Source of the DNA: Dysgonomonas sp. HDW5A
GTDB taxonomy: Bacteria; Bacteroidota; Bacteroidia; Bacteroidales; Dysgonomonadaceae
Assembly: GCF_011299555.1 (NCBI RefSeq)
Contig: NZ_CP049857.1
Location: 2,480,001-2,544,000 of the forward strand
Length of the DNA stretch: 64,000 nt
Direction of reading: 5' to 3'
Shown: positions 33,529 through 47,316 of the stretch, piece after piece
How positions within the stretch are numbered: the first letter of the stretch is position 1
How the letters are laid out: every line of letters begins with the position of its first letter
Notes under the pieces: generated by a model
Databases searched by the model: none
Told to the model about the DNA's origin: nothing
Seen by the model: only the letters and a program-made list of their open reading frames with translations
Translations under genes and position numbers: made by a program

Positions 33529-35211
33529 CTAAATACCGGTAATGACAATATTTTCTATTGCGATTTTTGCTCCACTAGCATATTCATTGCCTTCGGTAGA
33601 AAATTCGAGTTTGTTTATTTGTGTCCAATTAAACAACCCCGCTGGAGTATGCCAGGTATTACCATCCATGGTTCCTATTTCCTTGAATGAGGAGAGTGGT
33701 ATTGTTATTTCAAACCATTCATTATCTGTTCGGATATTATCTTTTTTAGTCAAAATATATGTAGTTCGCCAAGGTATGGAATTGGTTTGATATTGAATAA
33801 GTCGGATATGCAAGTTGTCAATACCTACATTGGTTTTCATATCAAATTGAAGATGATAACCTGCATTAAGATGCTTAGATAAATCAATCACCGGCCATAT
33901 TTCAACCGCCATTGATGACCATTTCTTTTCAATTGTCCATCCGATAGAATTTTTCCCTTTGTATGGATAAGTGGTGTCATGGAAGTTTATATTTGTTTTA
34001 TTCTCAGAACTAACACCGTGCATTCCCCAATAGAAATCATCCGAGTAAAAAGGAATGTCAGGAATGAAATCTTCGCTATAAGAACGAGGAGCTGTAAAAC
34101 CCAAAGCTTTAATTAAGCCGAAGTTAAGGTCGGTTTCAAACCTTTCATCACTACCTTTTGTAAATAAGCCAAAGGAGTTGTGATAGTCCCACATTGTCCA
34201 AGCAATGTTATTTTCTTCGAGATATTCCCGAACCATTTTATACCAGGAGCATCTCTGGTCGTTGTTTGCGTAAGTCATTAAGACACCAAACTCGCCACAA
34301 AACAGTTTTATATTCTTGTCCTTGGCAAAAGCTAACCAATTGTTCAGATTATTCTTTATATATTCTTCTGTACTTGTTTTACTGTAGTTGGTGTATAAGC
34401 TTGGGTCGGTTATCGATTCGGGACATTCGGGCATACTTTTACTATCGTATGGAAACGGAATATTTCTTGCATTCAAAATAGACGTCTTGGCAGCACCTTG
34501 GTGGGTAAATAAAAATGGATCATACATATGAAATGTATAAATGAGCTTATCATCGTTATAATCGGGGAGGTCTTTCAATGCCGGCGTGCTGGTTGCCGAT
34601 ACTATAATATAATGTTTTGAATCGATGGCACGTATTGCCTTAATCATCCGACCTTGCATCTCTGGCCAGTTTTCTTTTAGATATTGTCCATCGGGTTCAT
34701 TCATCAGTTCATAATAAACATTCAACCGTCGATCTTTACAATGTTTGGCAACTTGCTCCCATACCTTTGTCATTTGAGCCTCTCCATATGCTTTTGGAAA
34801 CGTATTATAGCCAAAATAAGAATGATTATCAATGATAATATTGACTCCTACTTCTTCAGCTAAATTCAGTGCATAATCAAGCTTTTCCCAAAAATCATTT
34901 TTGATTTTATATTCGGGGGCATCTCCCGTCATTTTATAAAATCGAATAGGTAGTCTTATAATATCTACACCTAAGCTTTTTGCCTGTTCGAAATCGGGCT
35001 TTTTGTATAATGTTTTCAATATTCCATCTATGGAATCAGCTAAAAACCAACCGGAGAAATTTACTCCTTTGGTAAATTTAATTTCATCAATATCAATTGT
35101 TTTTGCCGGAGCCTCCTCTTCGTTTATTATAGGGTCGTCATTGCATGATATATTAGTCAGTGACAATGAAATGAATATCAAATAGGGTAGTAGTTTGCAT
35201 AAGTTTTTCAT
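33529..35211 (-). CDS. GH5-family glycoside hydrolase lipoprotein
   Basis: The 560-aa protein has a lipoprotein signal (lipobox Cys23, ISCNDD). The (beta/alpha)8 catalytic domain runs from about 45 to 370: GVNFSGWF, DIIRLPIRFYK, NIIIDNH, general acid E172 in LMNEP, and nucleophile E307 in LFCGEFGVL. The C-terminal 170 residues resemble a carbohydrate-binding beta-sandwich (WSSMAVEIWPVIDLS...). GH5 enzymes usually cut beta-glucans or mannans, so its place in a starch-type locus is unexpected. It is divergent from the first GH97 gene, and a 22-bp LacI-type operator lies between them. Confidence 0.9.
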   Translation of the reverse strand: MKNLCKLLPYLIFISLSLTNISCNDDPIINEEEAPAKTIDIDEIKFTKGVNFSGWFLADSIDGILKTLYKKPDFEQAKSLGVDIIRLPIRFYKMTGDAPEYKIKNDFWEKLDYALNLAEEVGVNIIIDNHSYFGYNTFPKAYGEAQMTKVWEQVAKHCKDRRLNVYYELMNEPDGQYLKENWPEMQGRMIKAIRAIDSKHYIIVSATSTPALKDLPDYNDDKLIYTFHMYDPFLFTHQGAAKTSILNARNIPFPYDSKSMPECPESITDPSLYTNYSKTSTEEYIKNNLNNWLAFAKDKNIKLFCGEFGVLMTYANNDQRCSWYKMVREYLEENNIAWTMWDYHNSFGLFTKGSDERFETDLNFGLIKALGFTAPRSYSEDFIPDIPFYSDDFYWGMHGVSSENKTNINFHDTTYPYKGKNSIGWTIEKKWSSMAVEIWPVIDLSKHLNAGYHLQFDMKTNVGIDNLHIRLIQYQTNSIPWRTTYILTKKDNIRTDNEWFEITIPLSSFKEIGTMDGNTWHTPAGLFNWTQINKLEFSTEGNEYASGAKIAIENIVITGI

Positions 35212-35366
35212 AATTTAATGTGTCTGTTTCTTTCTGAGAAATTAAAAATCGCATCAAAATTAGTAACAATTACCTCGCTAAAAAGGCTCTGATCAGAATT
35301 CAGAATAAATCGACTTTTTTGTAGGGAGTTATACACAAAATCATTTACTCTCTTGTCTTAGTTCGC

Positions 35367-35388
35367 AGGTTGCAAACGTTTGCAACCT
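35367..35388. promoter_or_regulatory. LacI-type operator 2
   Basis: This is a perfect 22-bp palindrome: the core TTGCAAACGTTTGCAA is extended by AGG on the left and CCT on the right. It lies between the divergent GH5 and GH97 genes, 121 nt before the GH97 start. Confidence 0.8.
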
Positions 35389-35459
35389 TTTATTGTCAGT
35401 TAGGCACTATCGCTCAGTGTAAATCAGACTTAAATAAGCTTTTTTTGTATCACCGAAAA

Positions 35460-35474
35460 TAGGTCTGTTACCTA
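35460..35474. repeat. Dispersed palindrome variant, copy 3 (TAGGTCTGTTACCTA)
   Basis: It shares the TAGGT/ACCTA arms and central CTG with the 187-201 element. It lies in the leader of the first GH97 gene, 36 nt before the ATG. Confidence 0.5.
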
Positions 35475-35485
35475 ATATATCATGA

Positions 35486-37606
<2,121 letters not shown>

Positions 37607-37811
37607 TGAATAGAGAGTAGTTCTTTTTTTTCATGGCGAGAAGGGGGAGTATATGGTTTCATATGCTTTCCCTTCTTTCGTATATAAGGTAATTTAATTC
37701 TATAATTGCTCTTGTTGCACATTCTATATTTTAGAGGTTATCTGTGCGATGAGTCCAAATAAGTCTATTTAAAAGCGAATCTAACTACGAGTTTATGCAA
37801 ACTATGCCTAT

Positions 37812-37827
37812 TTGCAAACGTTTGCAA
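37812..37827. promoter_or_regulatory. LacI-type operator 3
   Basis: TTGCAAACGTTTGCAA is a perfect 16-bp palindrome identical to the core of operator 2, 250 nt before the second GH97 gene. TTACCTTTTTG just after it (about 37836-37846) could be a loose -7 element. Confidence 0.78.
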
Positions 37828-38036
37828 CCGAGTATTACCTTTTTGTATTTGTTTTATCCTAATTATGAAATGCTAATATCTTTTCTTTGTATATAAGAAA
37901 GTGTAAATCTTAATTAACAGTAAGTATTCGATTTAAAATGATTGAATAATAATTGTTGGTTAGCTTATACTTTTCGAAGTAACAAAAGGATTTAAAAACA
38001 GAATCCGATAAAGAAATTACTAGTAAAACTAACAAA

Positions 38037-38051
38037 AAGGTCTATGGCCTT
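38037..38051. repeat. Dispersed palindrome variant, copy 4 (AAGGTCTATGGCCTT)
   Basis: AAGGTC pairs with GGCCTT (one G-U) around TAT. It is preceded by AACAAA as in copy 2 and lies 26 nt before the second GH97 ATG. Confidence 0.6.
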
Positions 38052-38074
38052 AATCTTAAAATGAAAAGATATAA

Positions 38075-40267
<2,193 letters not shown>

Positions 40268-40286
40268 GTAAGTAGATTCTGATTCT

Positions 40287-40332
40287 AAAAATTATCCCCG
40301 AATAAGTAAAAGTCTTATTCGGGGATAATTTT
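40287..40332 (+). terminator. Terminator of second GH97 gene
   Basis: AAAATTATCCCCGAATAAG (40287-40305 and one further base) pairs with the arm at 40314-40332, ending GGGGATAATTTT, then TTG. A stem of about 19 bp. Confidence 0.9.
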
Positions 40333-40383
40333 TGTGAGGTTTAGCAGAAGAATGGGTGATCGCAACGCTGGAAAGAAAAGTTA

Positions 40384-40391
40384 TATCTTTG
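40384..40391 (+). promoter_or_regulatory. Promoter -7 element of orphan gene
   Basis: TATCTTTG matches TAnnTTTG, 75 nt before the ATG at 40467. No good -33 box. Confidence 0.5.
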
Positions 40392-40466
40392 TTTTATGTA
40401 GAGGGCTGTTTTTTTATGAAATATTAATCTTACTATAAATTGTAAAAGCCAAAGATATAATTAATT

Positions 40467-41174
40467 ATGAAAGACTTAAATAAAGAGTTTGTTAACAGAA
40501 AGCACCACTATTTAGAAACCGATAATTATAAAAGTAATTTAGAATTTCTAATTGAGGGTATTGAATATTCAATAAATCGAATAGTTCAATATAATAAAGA
40601 AGCTCCCGATGGACTTCTGGATTTGGAGATAGAACTAGAAGGTGCATATGGTTTAGCATTAATTGCAATGCAGAATTACATCAATCTAACTCTTGTTGAT
40701 TGTTTTATTGCTAGTAATATTAAATGGGATACTCCTAAGGAAGAATTGGAAAAGCTTACCGACAAAAAATTACTCACTTTTTCGCAAGGAGCTTACAAAA
40801 ATGATTATATGTATGAGTCTGGAAAAACTAAAGTTCAATTAATTGTTTCATTGGCAAATTCATATAAACACCGCAATGATTTGGAATTATATATCGACAA
40901 GATTTACTTAAATAAAGAATTAACTCTTAGTGAAAGTGAAAAGGATAAAAAGGGATATAACCCAAATACATCAGATGTTTTGAATTCTTTTAATCTTTTA
41001 GAATCAGATGATTGGGGAATATATCCAGTAATAAAGGGGATGAAAATATTGGATAAAGATTTTAATTTACAGAATATTATAAATCACCTTTTTAATTCGT
41101 GGAGACCGAGAATGTGGGAGCAAGTATATGAATCATTAAAAAATAATCCTACTTCTTTACCGGATCATTTATAA
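40467..41174 (+). CDS. Hypothetical helical protein, cytosolic
   Basis: The 235-aa protein has no signal or membrane segment and is rich in Lys, Asn, Asp and Glu. It is predicted mostly helical, with a central NSYKHRNDLELYID resembling the helical R/N-x-H-like surfaces of some HEPN proteins, but this is too weak for assignment. It interrupts the glucan locus between GH97 and the transporter. Its last 26 nt overlap the 3' end of the convergent transporter gene. It has its own promoter after a strong terminator, so it is independent of the locus. Its lower GC suggests a late insertion. Confidence 0.6.
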   Translation: MKDLNKEFVNRKHHYLETDNYKSNLEFLIEGIEYSINRIVQYNKEAPDGLLDLEIELEGAYGLALIAMQNYINLTLVDCFIASNIKWDTPKEELEKLTDKKLLTFSQGAYKNDYMYESGKTKVQLIVSLANSYKHRNDLELYIDKIYLNKELTLSESEKDKKGYNPNTSDVLNSFNLLESDDWGIYPVIKGMKILDKDFNLQNIINHLFNSWRPRMWEQVYESLKNNPTSLPDHL

Positions 41175-42465
41175 ACACAACAGAAACAGCACCGATAAGA
41201 AGCGAAACACCCGATACAAGGAACATGGCGAAAGGCTTACCTTCTGCAACATTTGTAAAGAGGAAATTTCCGAATAAACCACCTGCTATCTGAGGAATTA
41301 CTATCGTGATATTAAGAAGACCCATGTACAACCCCATTTTGTTGGGAGGCACTACATTAGCAAGTATCGAAAAAGGCATGGTGAGTATCATAGCCCAAGC
41401 AATACCAATGAAAAGCATAGGCAATAAGATGAGGTATTGATCGTGAATAAAAAACATCGACAGCATACCAATCCCTCCTAATACAAGAGAAAATGCATAG
41501 AAGTTTTTTCTTCCGAATTTATCAGTAACCTTAGCTAAGAAAATCGAAAATATAGCAGCAATAATACTATATACTCCCGTTAATATTCCAAACCAATTAC
41601 CCGCATCATTGTATTCTTTACTCAGAGGATCACTCGTATTCCATATTGTGCTGGCGATACCATCTGTAGCATATACCCAAATATAATAAAATGCAAACCA
41701 CGAAAATAGTTGTACAATAGATAATTGAAGTATCGTGATTATAGTTTTTTTATTGTCCGTAGAAGCAGTATCAGTTATGCTTTTATGAGCAGTTTCGCTT
41801 TTGTTGTATTCTGCAAACTGTTGGGGGGGATATTCTTTAACCGTGAAGCAAGTCCATAAAGTTGTGACTATCAGAAATCCGATGCCGATATAAAACGCCC
41901 ATGATACGGATGGAGCTATTCCTCCTTCCGAAGCCTGATTGCTGAAACCGATATAAGCAAGTAAAAAGGGTAGGCACGAACCTACAATAGCTCCCAGATT
42001 GGAAACTATCGTTTGTACCGAATATCCAAGATTACTCTGCTCACTATTTACCATATCTCCAACGAGCGAGCGATAAGGCTGCATACTAACATTGAAGGCA
42101 CTTTGCATAAGAAACAATATACATACTCCTGCCAGTACGGGAGGCATAATACGCGATACGATGTACGAATTGGGCATCAGGAACATCATAATTGCCGAAA
42201 CTACAAGTCCAATAAGTATATACGGTATTCTTCGCCCCAGCTTCGTCCATGTTCTGTCACTGAAATAGCCAATCAAAGGCTGCATAAAAAGTCCGGCTAA
42301 AGGAGCAGCAAGCCAAAGAAAAGCCAATTCGTTAGTATCTGCACCCAATGCCGATAGTATTCGGCTGGTATTAGTCATAACAAGAGTAAAACAAATCTGT
42401 GTACCCAAAAAACCGAAGTTTATATTCCAGATTTGTCGATAGGCGAGAGTGGGTTTATTCAGCAT
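41149..42465 (-). CDS. MFS sugar transporter, SLC45/maltose type
   Basis: The 438-aa inner-membrane protein has about 12 transmembrane segments. It shows the SLC45-like N-terminus (WNINFGFLGTQICFTLVMTNTSRIL), LAAPLAGLFMQPLIGYFSDRTWTKLGRRIPYI with the MFS loop GxxSDRxxxxxGRR, and a second-half LAKVTDKFGRKNFYAF. It probably takes up glucose or maltose released by GH97 into the cytosol. It is divergent in sense from the hydrolases and lies 104 nt downstream of the lacI-like gene, so these two may be one transcript. The 3' end overlaps the orphan gene by 26 nt. Confidence 0.9.
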   Translation of the reverse strand: MLNKPTLAYRQIWNINFGFLGTQICFTLVMTNTSRILSALGADTNELAFLWLAAPLAGLFMQPLIGYFSDRTWTKLGRRIPYILIGLVVSAIMMFLMPNSYIVSRIMPPVLAGVCILFLMQSAFNVSMQPYRSLVGDMVNSEQSNLGYSVQTIVSNLGAIVGSCLPFLLAYIGFSNQASEGGIAPSVSWAFYIGIGFLIVTTLWTCFTVKEYPPQQFAEYNKSETAHKSITDTASTDNKKTIITILQLSIVQLFSWFAFYYIWVYATDGIASTIWNTSDPLSKEYNDAGNWFGILTGVYSIIAAIFSIFLAKVTDKFGRKNFYAFSLVLGGIGMLSMFFIHDQYLILLPMLFIGIAWAMILTMPFSILANVVPPNKMGLYMGLLNITIVIPQIAGGLFGNFLFTNVAEGKPFAMFLVSGVSLLIGAVSVVFINDPVKK

Positions 42466-42569
42466 AAAGTATCAATTTCGGTATTTTTTTGGTACAGTTA
42501 ACAATTTATTACTCCAACTTAAATTACAGGCGTTTATTTTGTATCTTGAGTAATAAACGAATGAAGGAC

Positions 42570-43607
42570 TTAAGCTTGCTTTAAATGATCGGGTAGAGGC
42601 CGTGTGGTTTCTCTTATTACCAAGCTGGTTTTTACTATTTTGTTTTTTTTCTCGTTACTTTCCGGGTTTTTGACTTTCTCCAAAATCAGATTCATAGCCT
42701 CTTCACCTACTTTTTGGGGATGTTGGTCTACTGTTGTAAGCATAGGATCAGTATCCTGAGAAATATTGGAATTAGAGAATCCGCAGATCGAAACATCTTC
42801 GGGTACTCTTAATTTTAGTGTTTTAGCTGCAAGTAAAATACCTGAAGCTGTATAATCGTTCATTGCCATGAAAGCATCCGGGCGTTTTTCAGTCTGAAGA
42901 AGTTCCATAGCTCTTTCATATCCAAGTTGCTTGTTATCTGCTATCCGGATAAGATCTTCATCAATAGCGAAATGATGCTTTCTTAAAGCATCCAGATAGC
43001 CGTTTTTTCTGTTTTTAGATATCTCAAGATGAGGAGGTGCACCAAAGAATGCAATATGTTCGCATCCGGTTTGAATCATATAATCTACAGCATGAAGAGT
43101 TCCCGAATAATCGTCAACCACTACTTTGCCGGAATCGATGCCGGTGCAAATGCGGTCGAAAAAAACTACAGGTATATTGTTATCTATTAACTCTTTAAAG
43201 TGGTCGTATTTGATAGTTGTCTTCGATTGGGAAATAAGCATCCCGCATACACGTGCCTCTATCAATGTCTGCACATTGCGTATTTCTTTTGTATATTCTT
43301 CTGACGATTGACACACAATTACATGATAATCATGATCCTCTGCGATAGTCTCCATTCCCGATAATACGGATGAGAAGAAATGATTGGCAAGCTCAGGAAC
43401 GATTACCCCTATAATATTTGAATGATTATTACGAAGGCTTAAAGCAAGAGAATTCGGTTTGTACTTGTGTTCATTTGCATAGTCTTGTACCAGTTTTCTG
43501 GTTTCCGGGCTGATATCAGGATTGTTGTTAAGAGCTCTGGAAACAGTCGATGCGGAAATATTCAGATTCTTGGCAATGTCTTTTATCGTTATACGTCCTT
43601 TTTTCAT
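42570..43607 (-). CDS. LacI/GalR-family transcriptional regulator
   Basis: The 345-aa protein has an N-terminal helix-turn-helix at about 6-30 (ITIKDIAKNLNISASTVSRALNNNP) with the hinge helix region KPNSLALSLRN. The periplasmic-binding-like effector domain runs from IIGVIVPELANHFFSSVLSGME to the C-terminus. LacI-type proteins bind palindromes with a central CG; three such sites (TGCAAACGTTTGCA core) lie in the nearby glucan genes, making this the likely cognate regulator. The effector is presumably a sugar. No copy of the palindrome was found before its own gene or the transporter, so autoregulation is not apparent. Confidence 0.92.
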   Translation of the reverse strand: MKKGRITIKDIAKNLNISASTVSRALNNNPDISPETRKLVQDYANEHKYKPNSLALSLRNNHSNIIGVIVPELANHFFSSVLSGMETIAEDHDYHVIVCQSSEEYTKEIRNVQTLIEARVCGMLISQSKTTIKYDHFKELIDNNIPVVFFDRICTGIDSGKVVVDDYSGTLHAVDYMIQTGCEHIAFFGAPPHLEISKNRKNGYLDALRKHHFAIDEDLIRIADNKQLGYERAMELLQTEKRPDAFMAMNDYTASGILLAAKTLKLRVPEDVSICGFSNSNISQDTDPMLTTVDQHPQKVGEEAMNLILEKVKNPESNEKKNKIVKTSLVIRETTRPLPDHLKQA

Positions 43608-43927
43608 TGTATGGAAAATAATTAACTATTGTAACGTTTTTATTACCATATTGTTTGGTCTTATATGTTTTGTTTATGAGCTCTCCAAAACTATAAAACG
43701 GGCTTATGATATTCAGGGATTACTGTCCGAAATGTAAAAATAGCTAAAAAAGAGATTCCCGTCAATTTTTCTTTCAGATAATATTTCTTAGAATCTCTTA
43801 GATAAGATCTCAAGCCGACTCTTTTCAATGTGAAAAGTAGGGGTAAAAGATGGTTATAATTGAATTGTACTATACAAAATTCTTATATCACCTAAGGTTT
43901 GAGGGTGATATAATATGAACTTCTTGT
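43608..43927. other. Spacer between lacI-like gene and rluF
   Basis: The 320-nt spacer contains the hairpin TATATCACC/GGTGATATA (43884-43912), a probable terminator for the pseudouridine synthase gene on the minus strand, though its U-tract is weak. GTAACGTTTTTATTAC near 43632-43647 is a loose dyad before the lacI-like gene but differs from the operator core. Confidence 0.45.
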
Positions 43928-44944
43928 TTATCTCGCAGCTCTGCCTTTTCCTCTTTCTTTGCCTTTAGTATCCGTTTTTGGCTTAGGTTTAGGTTTGTTG
44001 GCTGCCATTTTTTGTTTTCCAACCCTTAAACCGCTCGAAGGTTTTCCTTTTGTTTTGGGTTTAGGCTTCTCCTCCGTATTCTCATATGGTGCCGAGCTTT
44101 TTTTCGGCTTTTCGGAATTTACCCTGTCTGCCTTCTTTGCATTTAAGCTGGCTTTACGGTAATTTGTTTTTATGTCATGCTCCTCAAGAGCTCTGTTAAA
44201 TGACTTGTTACTGTTTGAGGGAGCTTTTCCTCCACTTGTTTTCTCCGAATCTTCAAGCATATCAAATAAGCCTTCCATTTCCGAAGCAGTAAGGTTGCGC
44301 CAGTTTCCTTGTCCTAATTTATCAAGCTTGATATTCATTATCTGAATACGTTCGAGCTTAAGCACATCATAATTAAAATATTCGCACATGCGTCTTATCT
44401 GTCTGTTAAGACCTTGTATCAGCGATATTTTGAATGTATAAGGATTAATTTTCTCAATCTCACATCTGCGTGTAACTCTATCTAAAATAGGTACACCTTG
44501 CGACATGCGAGTCAGAAAATCGGATGTTATCGGTCTGTTTACAGTTACAATATAATCTTTTTTGTGATTATTGCCTGCACGTAATATTTTATTGACGATA
44601 TCTCCGTCATTGGTCAGTAGTATTAATCCCTGAGAATCCTTATCCAACCTGCCGATGGGAAATATACGTTGTTCATGTCTGATAAATTCGATGATATTAT
44701 CACGTTCCAATGGATTGGTCGAACTTACAACACCTACAGGTTTATTGAAAGCAATGTATACAGGCTCTATTTTATTCTCAATCAATTCACCGTTTACCTT
44801 TACCTTTTGTCCGGGCAAAACACGTGAACCTATCGTGGCCTTCTTACCATTTACGGTAACATTTCCACTTTCTATATATTTATCAGCCTCTCTTCGAGAA
44901 CAATATCCTGATGCACTGATGTATTTATTTAAACGATATTCCAT
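43928..44944 (-). CDS. rluF: 23S rRNA pseudouridine synthase, RluF type
   Basis: The 338-aa protein has an N-terminal S4 domain ([34 protein letters not shown]), then a catalytic domain with [20 protein letters not shown] (the conserved catalytic Asp), and [20 protein letters not shown], typical of the RluB/E/F branch that modifies 23S rRNA near 2604. The last 100 residues are a low-complexity tail rich in Lys, Pro, Ser and Gly ([12 protein letters not shown]..., [13 protein letters not shown]), probably disordered and RNA-binding. The tail is about 80-100 residues longer than the E. coli protein. Confidence 0.9.
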   Translation of the reverse strand: MEYRLNKYISASGYCSRREADKYIESGNVTVNGKKATIGSRVLPGQKVKVNGELIENKIEPVYIAFNKPVGVVSSTNPLERDNIIEFIRHEQRIFPIGRLDKDSQGLILLTNDGDIVNKILRAGNNHKKDYIVTVNRPITSDFLTRMSQGVPILDRVTRRCEIEKINPYTFKISLIQGLNRQIRRMCEYFNYDVLKLERIQIMNIKLDKLGQGNWRNLTASEMEGLFDMLEDSEKTSGGKAPSNSNKSFNRALEEHDIKTNYRKASLNAKKADRVNSEKPKKSSAPYENTEEKPKPKTKGKPSSGLRVGKQKMAANKPKPKPKTDTKGKERGKGRAAR

Positions 44945-45200
44945 TTTATATACGTAAATGAAGCTATTTAATAATCTGTTTCAGAATTATAATTGCTTGT
45001 CGTATGTTTACTACAGCAATAAAAACTCCGTGAGCTTAAGTATAAAGAACTAATCTAATAATGCGTTTTGCTATTTATTTAGATTTTTCATACCCTCCTG
45101 TTTTCTTCAAAAAATCAATCATTCAATTGATTTATTGTCAAGCTAATAGGTGTATAGCAAAAAAAGACACTTCATTATCTGTAAGTGTCTGGTCTTTAAG

Positions 45201-45287
45201 CGGAGAAGAAGGGATTCGAACCCCCGATACAGTTACCCGTATACTTGCTTTCCAAGCAAGCGCCATCGTCCACTCGGCCACCTCTCC
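45201..45287 (-). tRNA. tRNA-Ser (anticodon GGA)
   Basis: Class II tRNA on the minus strand. The acceptor is GGAGAGG/CTTCTCC, and the D-arm is TGGCCGAGTGGACGATGGC. The anticodon stem CTTGC/GCAAG has loop TTGGAAA (GGA), followed by a long variable arm (TATACGGGTAACTGTATC) and the T-arm GGGGGTTCGAATCCC. Discriminator G; CCA not encoded. Confidence 0.97.
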
Positions 45288-45381
45288 ATAGAATATATTC
45301 CTTATAATGGCGACAAAGATAAAATATATTTCTCGTATAACAATAAACTAAGTGAAAGTTAGAGTTATATTTACCATAAAT

Positions 45382-45395
45382 AAGGTCTGCGACTT
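45382..45395. repeat. Dispersed palindrome variant, copy 5 (AAGGTCTGCGACTT)
   Basis: A degenerate copy preceded by CATAAAT as in copy 1, located just beyond the tatD stop codon on the minus strand. Confidence 0.45.
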
Positions 45396-45398
45396 TTA

Positions 45399-46172
45399 TC
45401 AGTCTATCGAAAATAGTTTTTTTGCATTGTTGGTTGTTATTTCTCCTACTTTCTGGGGAGTAACACCATATATCTCAGATAGCTTGTTTGCAATATGAAT
45501 GGTATAAGAAGGCTCATTTCTTTTCCCTCTGTAAGGCACAGGCGGTAGATAAGGTGCGTCTGTCTCTATAATGAGCCGAGAGAGGTCAGTTGCCGTTAAA
45601 ACCTGTGGAAGTGTAGAGTTTTTGTAAGTTACTGTTCCGTTTATACCCAGATAAAAGTTTTGAAGAGCTAATACACTTTGCAATTCTTCAGCATTTCCGC
45701 CGAAACTATGAAATGCTCCTCTCAACTTCGATGCTCCTACATTTTTTATGCATTCAACAGATTCACTTATTGCGTTTCTGCAATGTATGGATACAGGCAA
45801 ATTAAATTCGATACTCCATCTTAGCTGTTCTTCAAAAGCAGCTTTCTGTTCCTTCTCTAGGGACTTGTCCCAATAAAGATCTATCCCTATCTCACCGACA
45901 GCAATGTATTTATGTAGAAAAAATTGTTCTTTGATTTTGTTCAAATCCGATTGCCAGTTTGCAGTTACACTTGTCGGATGTAGTCCCATCATAGGTAAAC
46001 AATATTGTGGATAGCTTTCAGCAAGCCGATTAACCTGCTCTATAGACTCTATGTCTACATTTGGAAGCAGAATATGGCTTATCCCCGCTTGTTTAGCTCT
46101 GGATATAACATCTTGTATGTCGTTTTCGAAGCTTTCGTCGTATGTGTGCGAATGCGTATCTATGATGGTCAT
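45399..46172 (-). CDS. tatD: TatD-family metal-dependent deoxyribonuclease
   Basis: The 257-aa TIM-barrel hydrolase has metal ligands H7 and H9 in IIDTHSHTYD, then GLHPTSV, AVGEIGIDLYWD, LPVSIHCRNA, and LIIETDAPYLPPVPYRGKRNEP, which is the canonical C-terminal TatD motif. It acts as a Mg-dependent DNase or repair exonuclease. Length is normal. It follows the polyprenyl synthetase gene on the minus strand with a 94-nt gap. A second, shorter TatD paralogue lies at the right edge of the window. Confidence 0.93.
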   Translation of the reverse strand: MTIIDTHSHTYDESFENDIQDVISRAKQAGISHILLPNVDIESIEQVNRLAESYPQYCLPMMGLHPTSVTANWQSDLNKIKEQFFLHKYIAVGEIGIDLYWDKSLEKEQKAAFEEQLRWSIEFNLPVSIHCRNAISESVECIKNVGASKLRGAFHSFGGNAEELQSVLALQNFYLGINGTVTYKNSTLPQVLTATDLSRLIIETDAPYLPPVPYRGKRNEPSYTIHIANKLSEIYGVTPQKVGEITTNNAKKLFSID

Positions 46173-46266
46173 TGAAATTCTATATTATCCAACAGCTAAG
46201 CATTTGATTCACTATTGGATATAAATGCTTACTTGTATTTTTTTTAGTGACAGGCAGACCTGCTTC

Positions 46267-47238
46267 TTATGAATTACGAGTCAATAAACTTTCAGCTAAT
46301 TCTCTTAGCTCTTTTTTCTTAGCATAATCAACACTTACTAAATCGAGGAAGGAGATTCCTTTTTCATAATAAGCGTGAATGATGTCTGCCGATGTTTGTT
46401 TTAAGTTCAGTTCATTGTATATGGTTGTTACCGCTTTAATTTTCTCCGTTTCCTCAAAGTCAGTTTTATTTATCCAGTCCAGTAATTTAGCTTTACTGCC
46501 TTCGTGTTGAAGAGCTGTAATTTGTAAAAAGGTTTTTTTGTTACAAAGAATATCTCCTCCTATTCGTTTGCCGAAGGTAGCCGGATCTCCATAAACATCA
46601 AGTAGATCATCCATTAATTGAAATGCTAAACCTATATTGATCCCGAAATTATATAGAGCTTCTGCATCTTCTTGTCCGGCTCCGGCAGCAATAGCCCCGC
46701 ATTTTAGAGCACAGCCTAATAGTACAGCTGTTTTTAAACGTATCATTTCGAGGTATTCAGCAATGGATACATCCAGGCGTTTCTCGAATTCCATATCCAA
46801 TTGCTGTCCACAGCATATTTCGGTTGCAGTAGTTGAAAATAGAGACAAGACTTCCGGCAAATGTGCTTTATCAGTCTTTGCAATTTCTTTATAAGACTCA
46901 ATCAACATTGCATCACCTGATAAAACGGCTGTGTTATCATCCCACTTTATATGTACGGTAGGTTTACCCCGGCGTTTATCGGCTCGATCCATTAAGTCGT
47001 CATGTAGCAAGGTGAAATTGTGAAAAATCTCAATACCCAATGCAATAGGAATTGACTTCTCTATATCGTCTTTGTATAAGTTATAAGCCATTACAGCAAG
47101 TACGGGGCGAACACGCTTACCTCCAAGTTCGAGGATGTAATCTATCGGTGCAAATAACGATTCGGGTTTACCTTCAAACTTAAGGGTGCTTACTTCGTTA
47201 TTAATCTTGTTGAGTATGTCGGAAAATGTATACAGCAT
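46267..47238 (-). CDS. Polyprenyl diphosphate synthase
   Basis: The 323-aa prenyltransferase (counted from ATG 47238, MLYTFSDILNKI; a start 21 nt upstream is less likely) extends allylic diphosphates with IPP. The first Asp-rich motif is D80-D84 (HDDLMDRADKRRG) and the second FQLMDDLLDVYGD near 205. GGKRVRPVL is the IPP-binding Arg region. The residues before the first motif are HNFTLLH, without bulky Phe/Tyr stops, which suggests a long-chain product for menaquinone. Chain length is inference. Confidence 0.92.
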   Translation of the reverse strand: MLYTFSDILNKINNEVSTLKFEGKPESLFAPIDYILELGGKRVRPVLAVMAYNLYKDDIEKSIPIALGIEIFHNFTLLHDDLMDRADKRRGKPTVHIKWDDNTAVLSGDAMLIESYKEIAKTDKAHLPEVLSLFSTTATEICCGQQLDMEFEKRLDVSIAEYLEMIRLKTAVLLGCALKCGAIAAGAGQEDAEALYNFGINIGLAFQLMDDLLDVYGDPATFGKRIGGDILCNKKTFLQITALQHEGSKAKLLDWINKTDFEETEKIKAVTTIYNELNLKQTSADIIHAYYEKGISFLDLVSVDYAKKKELRELAESLLTRNS

Positions 47239-47316
47239 AATTCTATATTTGATACCCAAAAGTACATATTTTATGCTGAAATTAAAAGCTGAAGATATTT
47301 AATTAGAGTAAATCAA

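Noticed and set aside
42466-42569. Search for a fourth LacI operator before the transporter gene or the lacI-like gene
   Set aside because: Only loose AACGTT-type words (near 43632) were seen; none keeps the TGCAAACGTTTGCA core.
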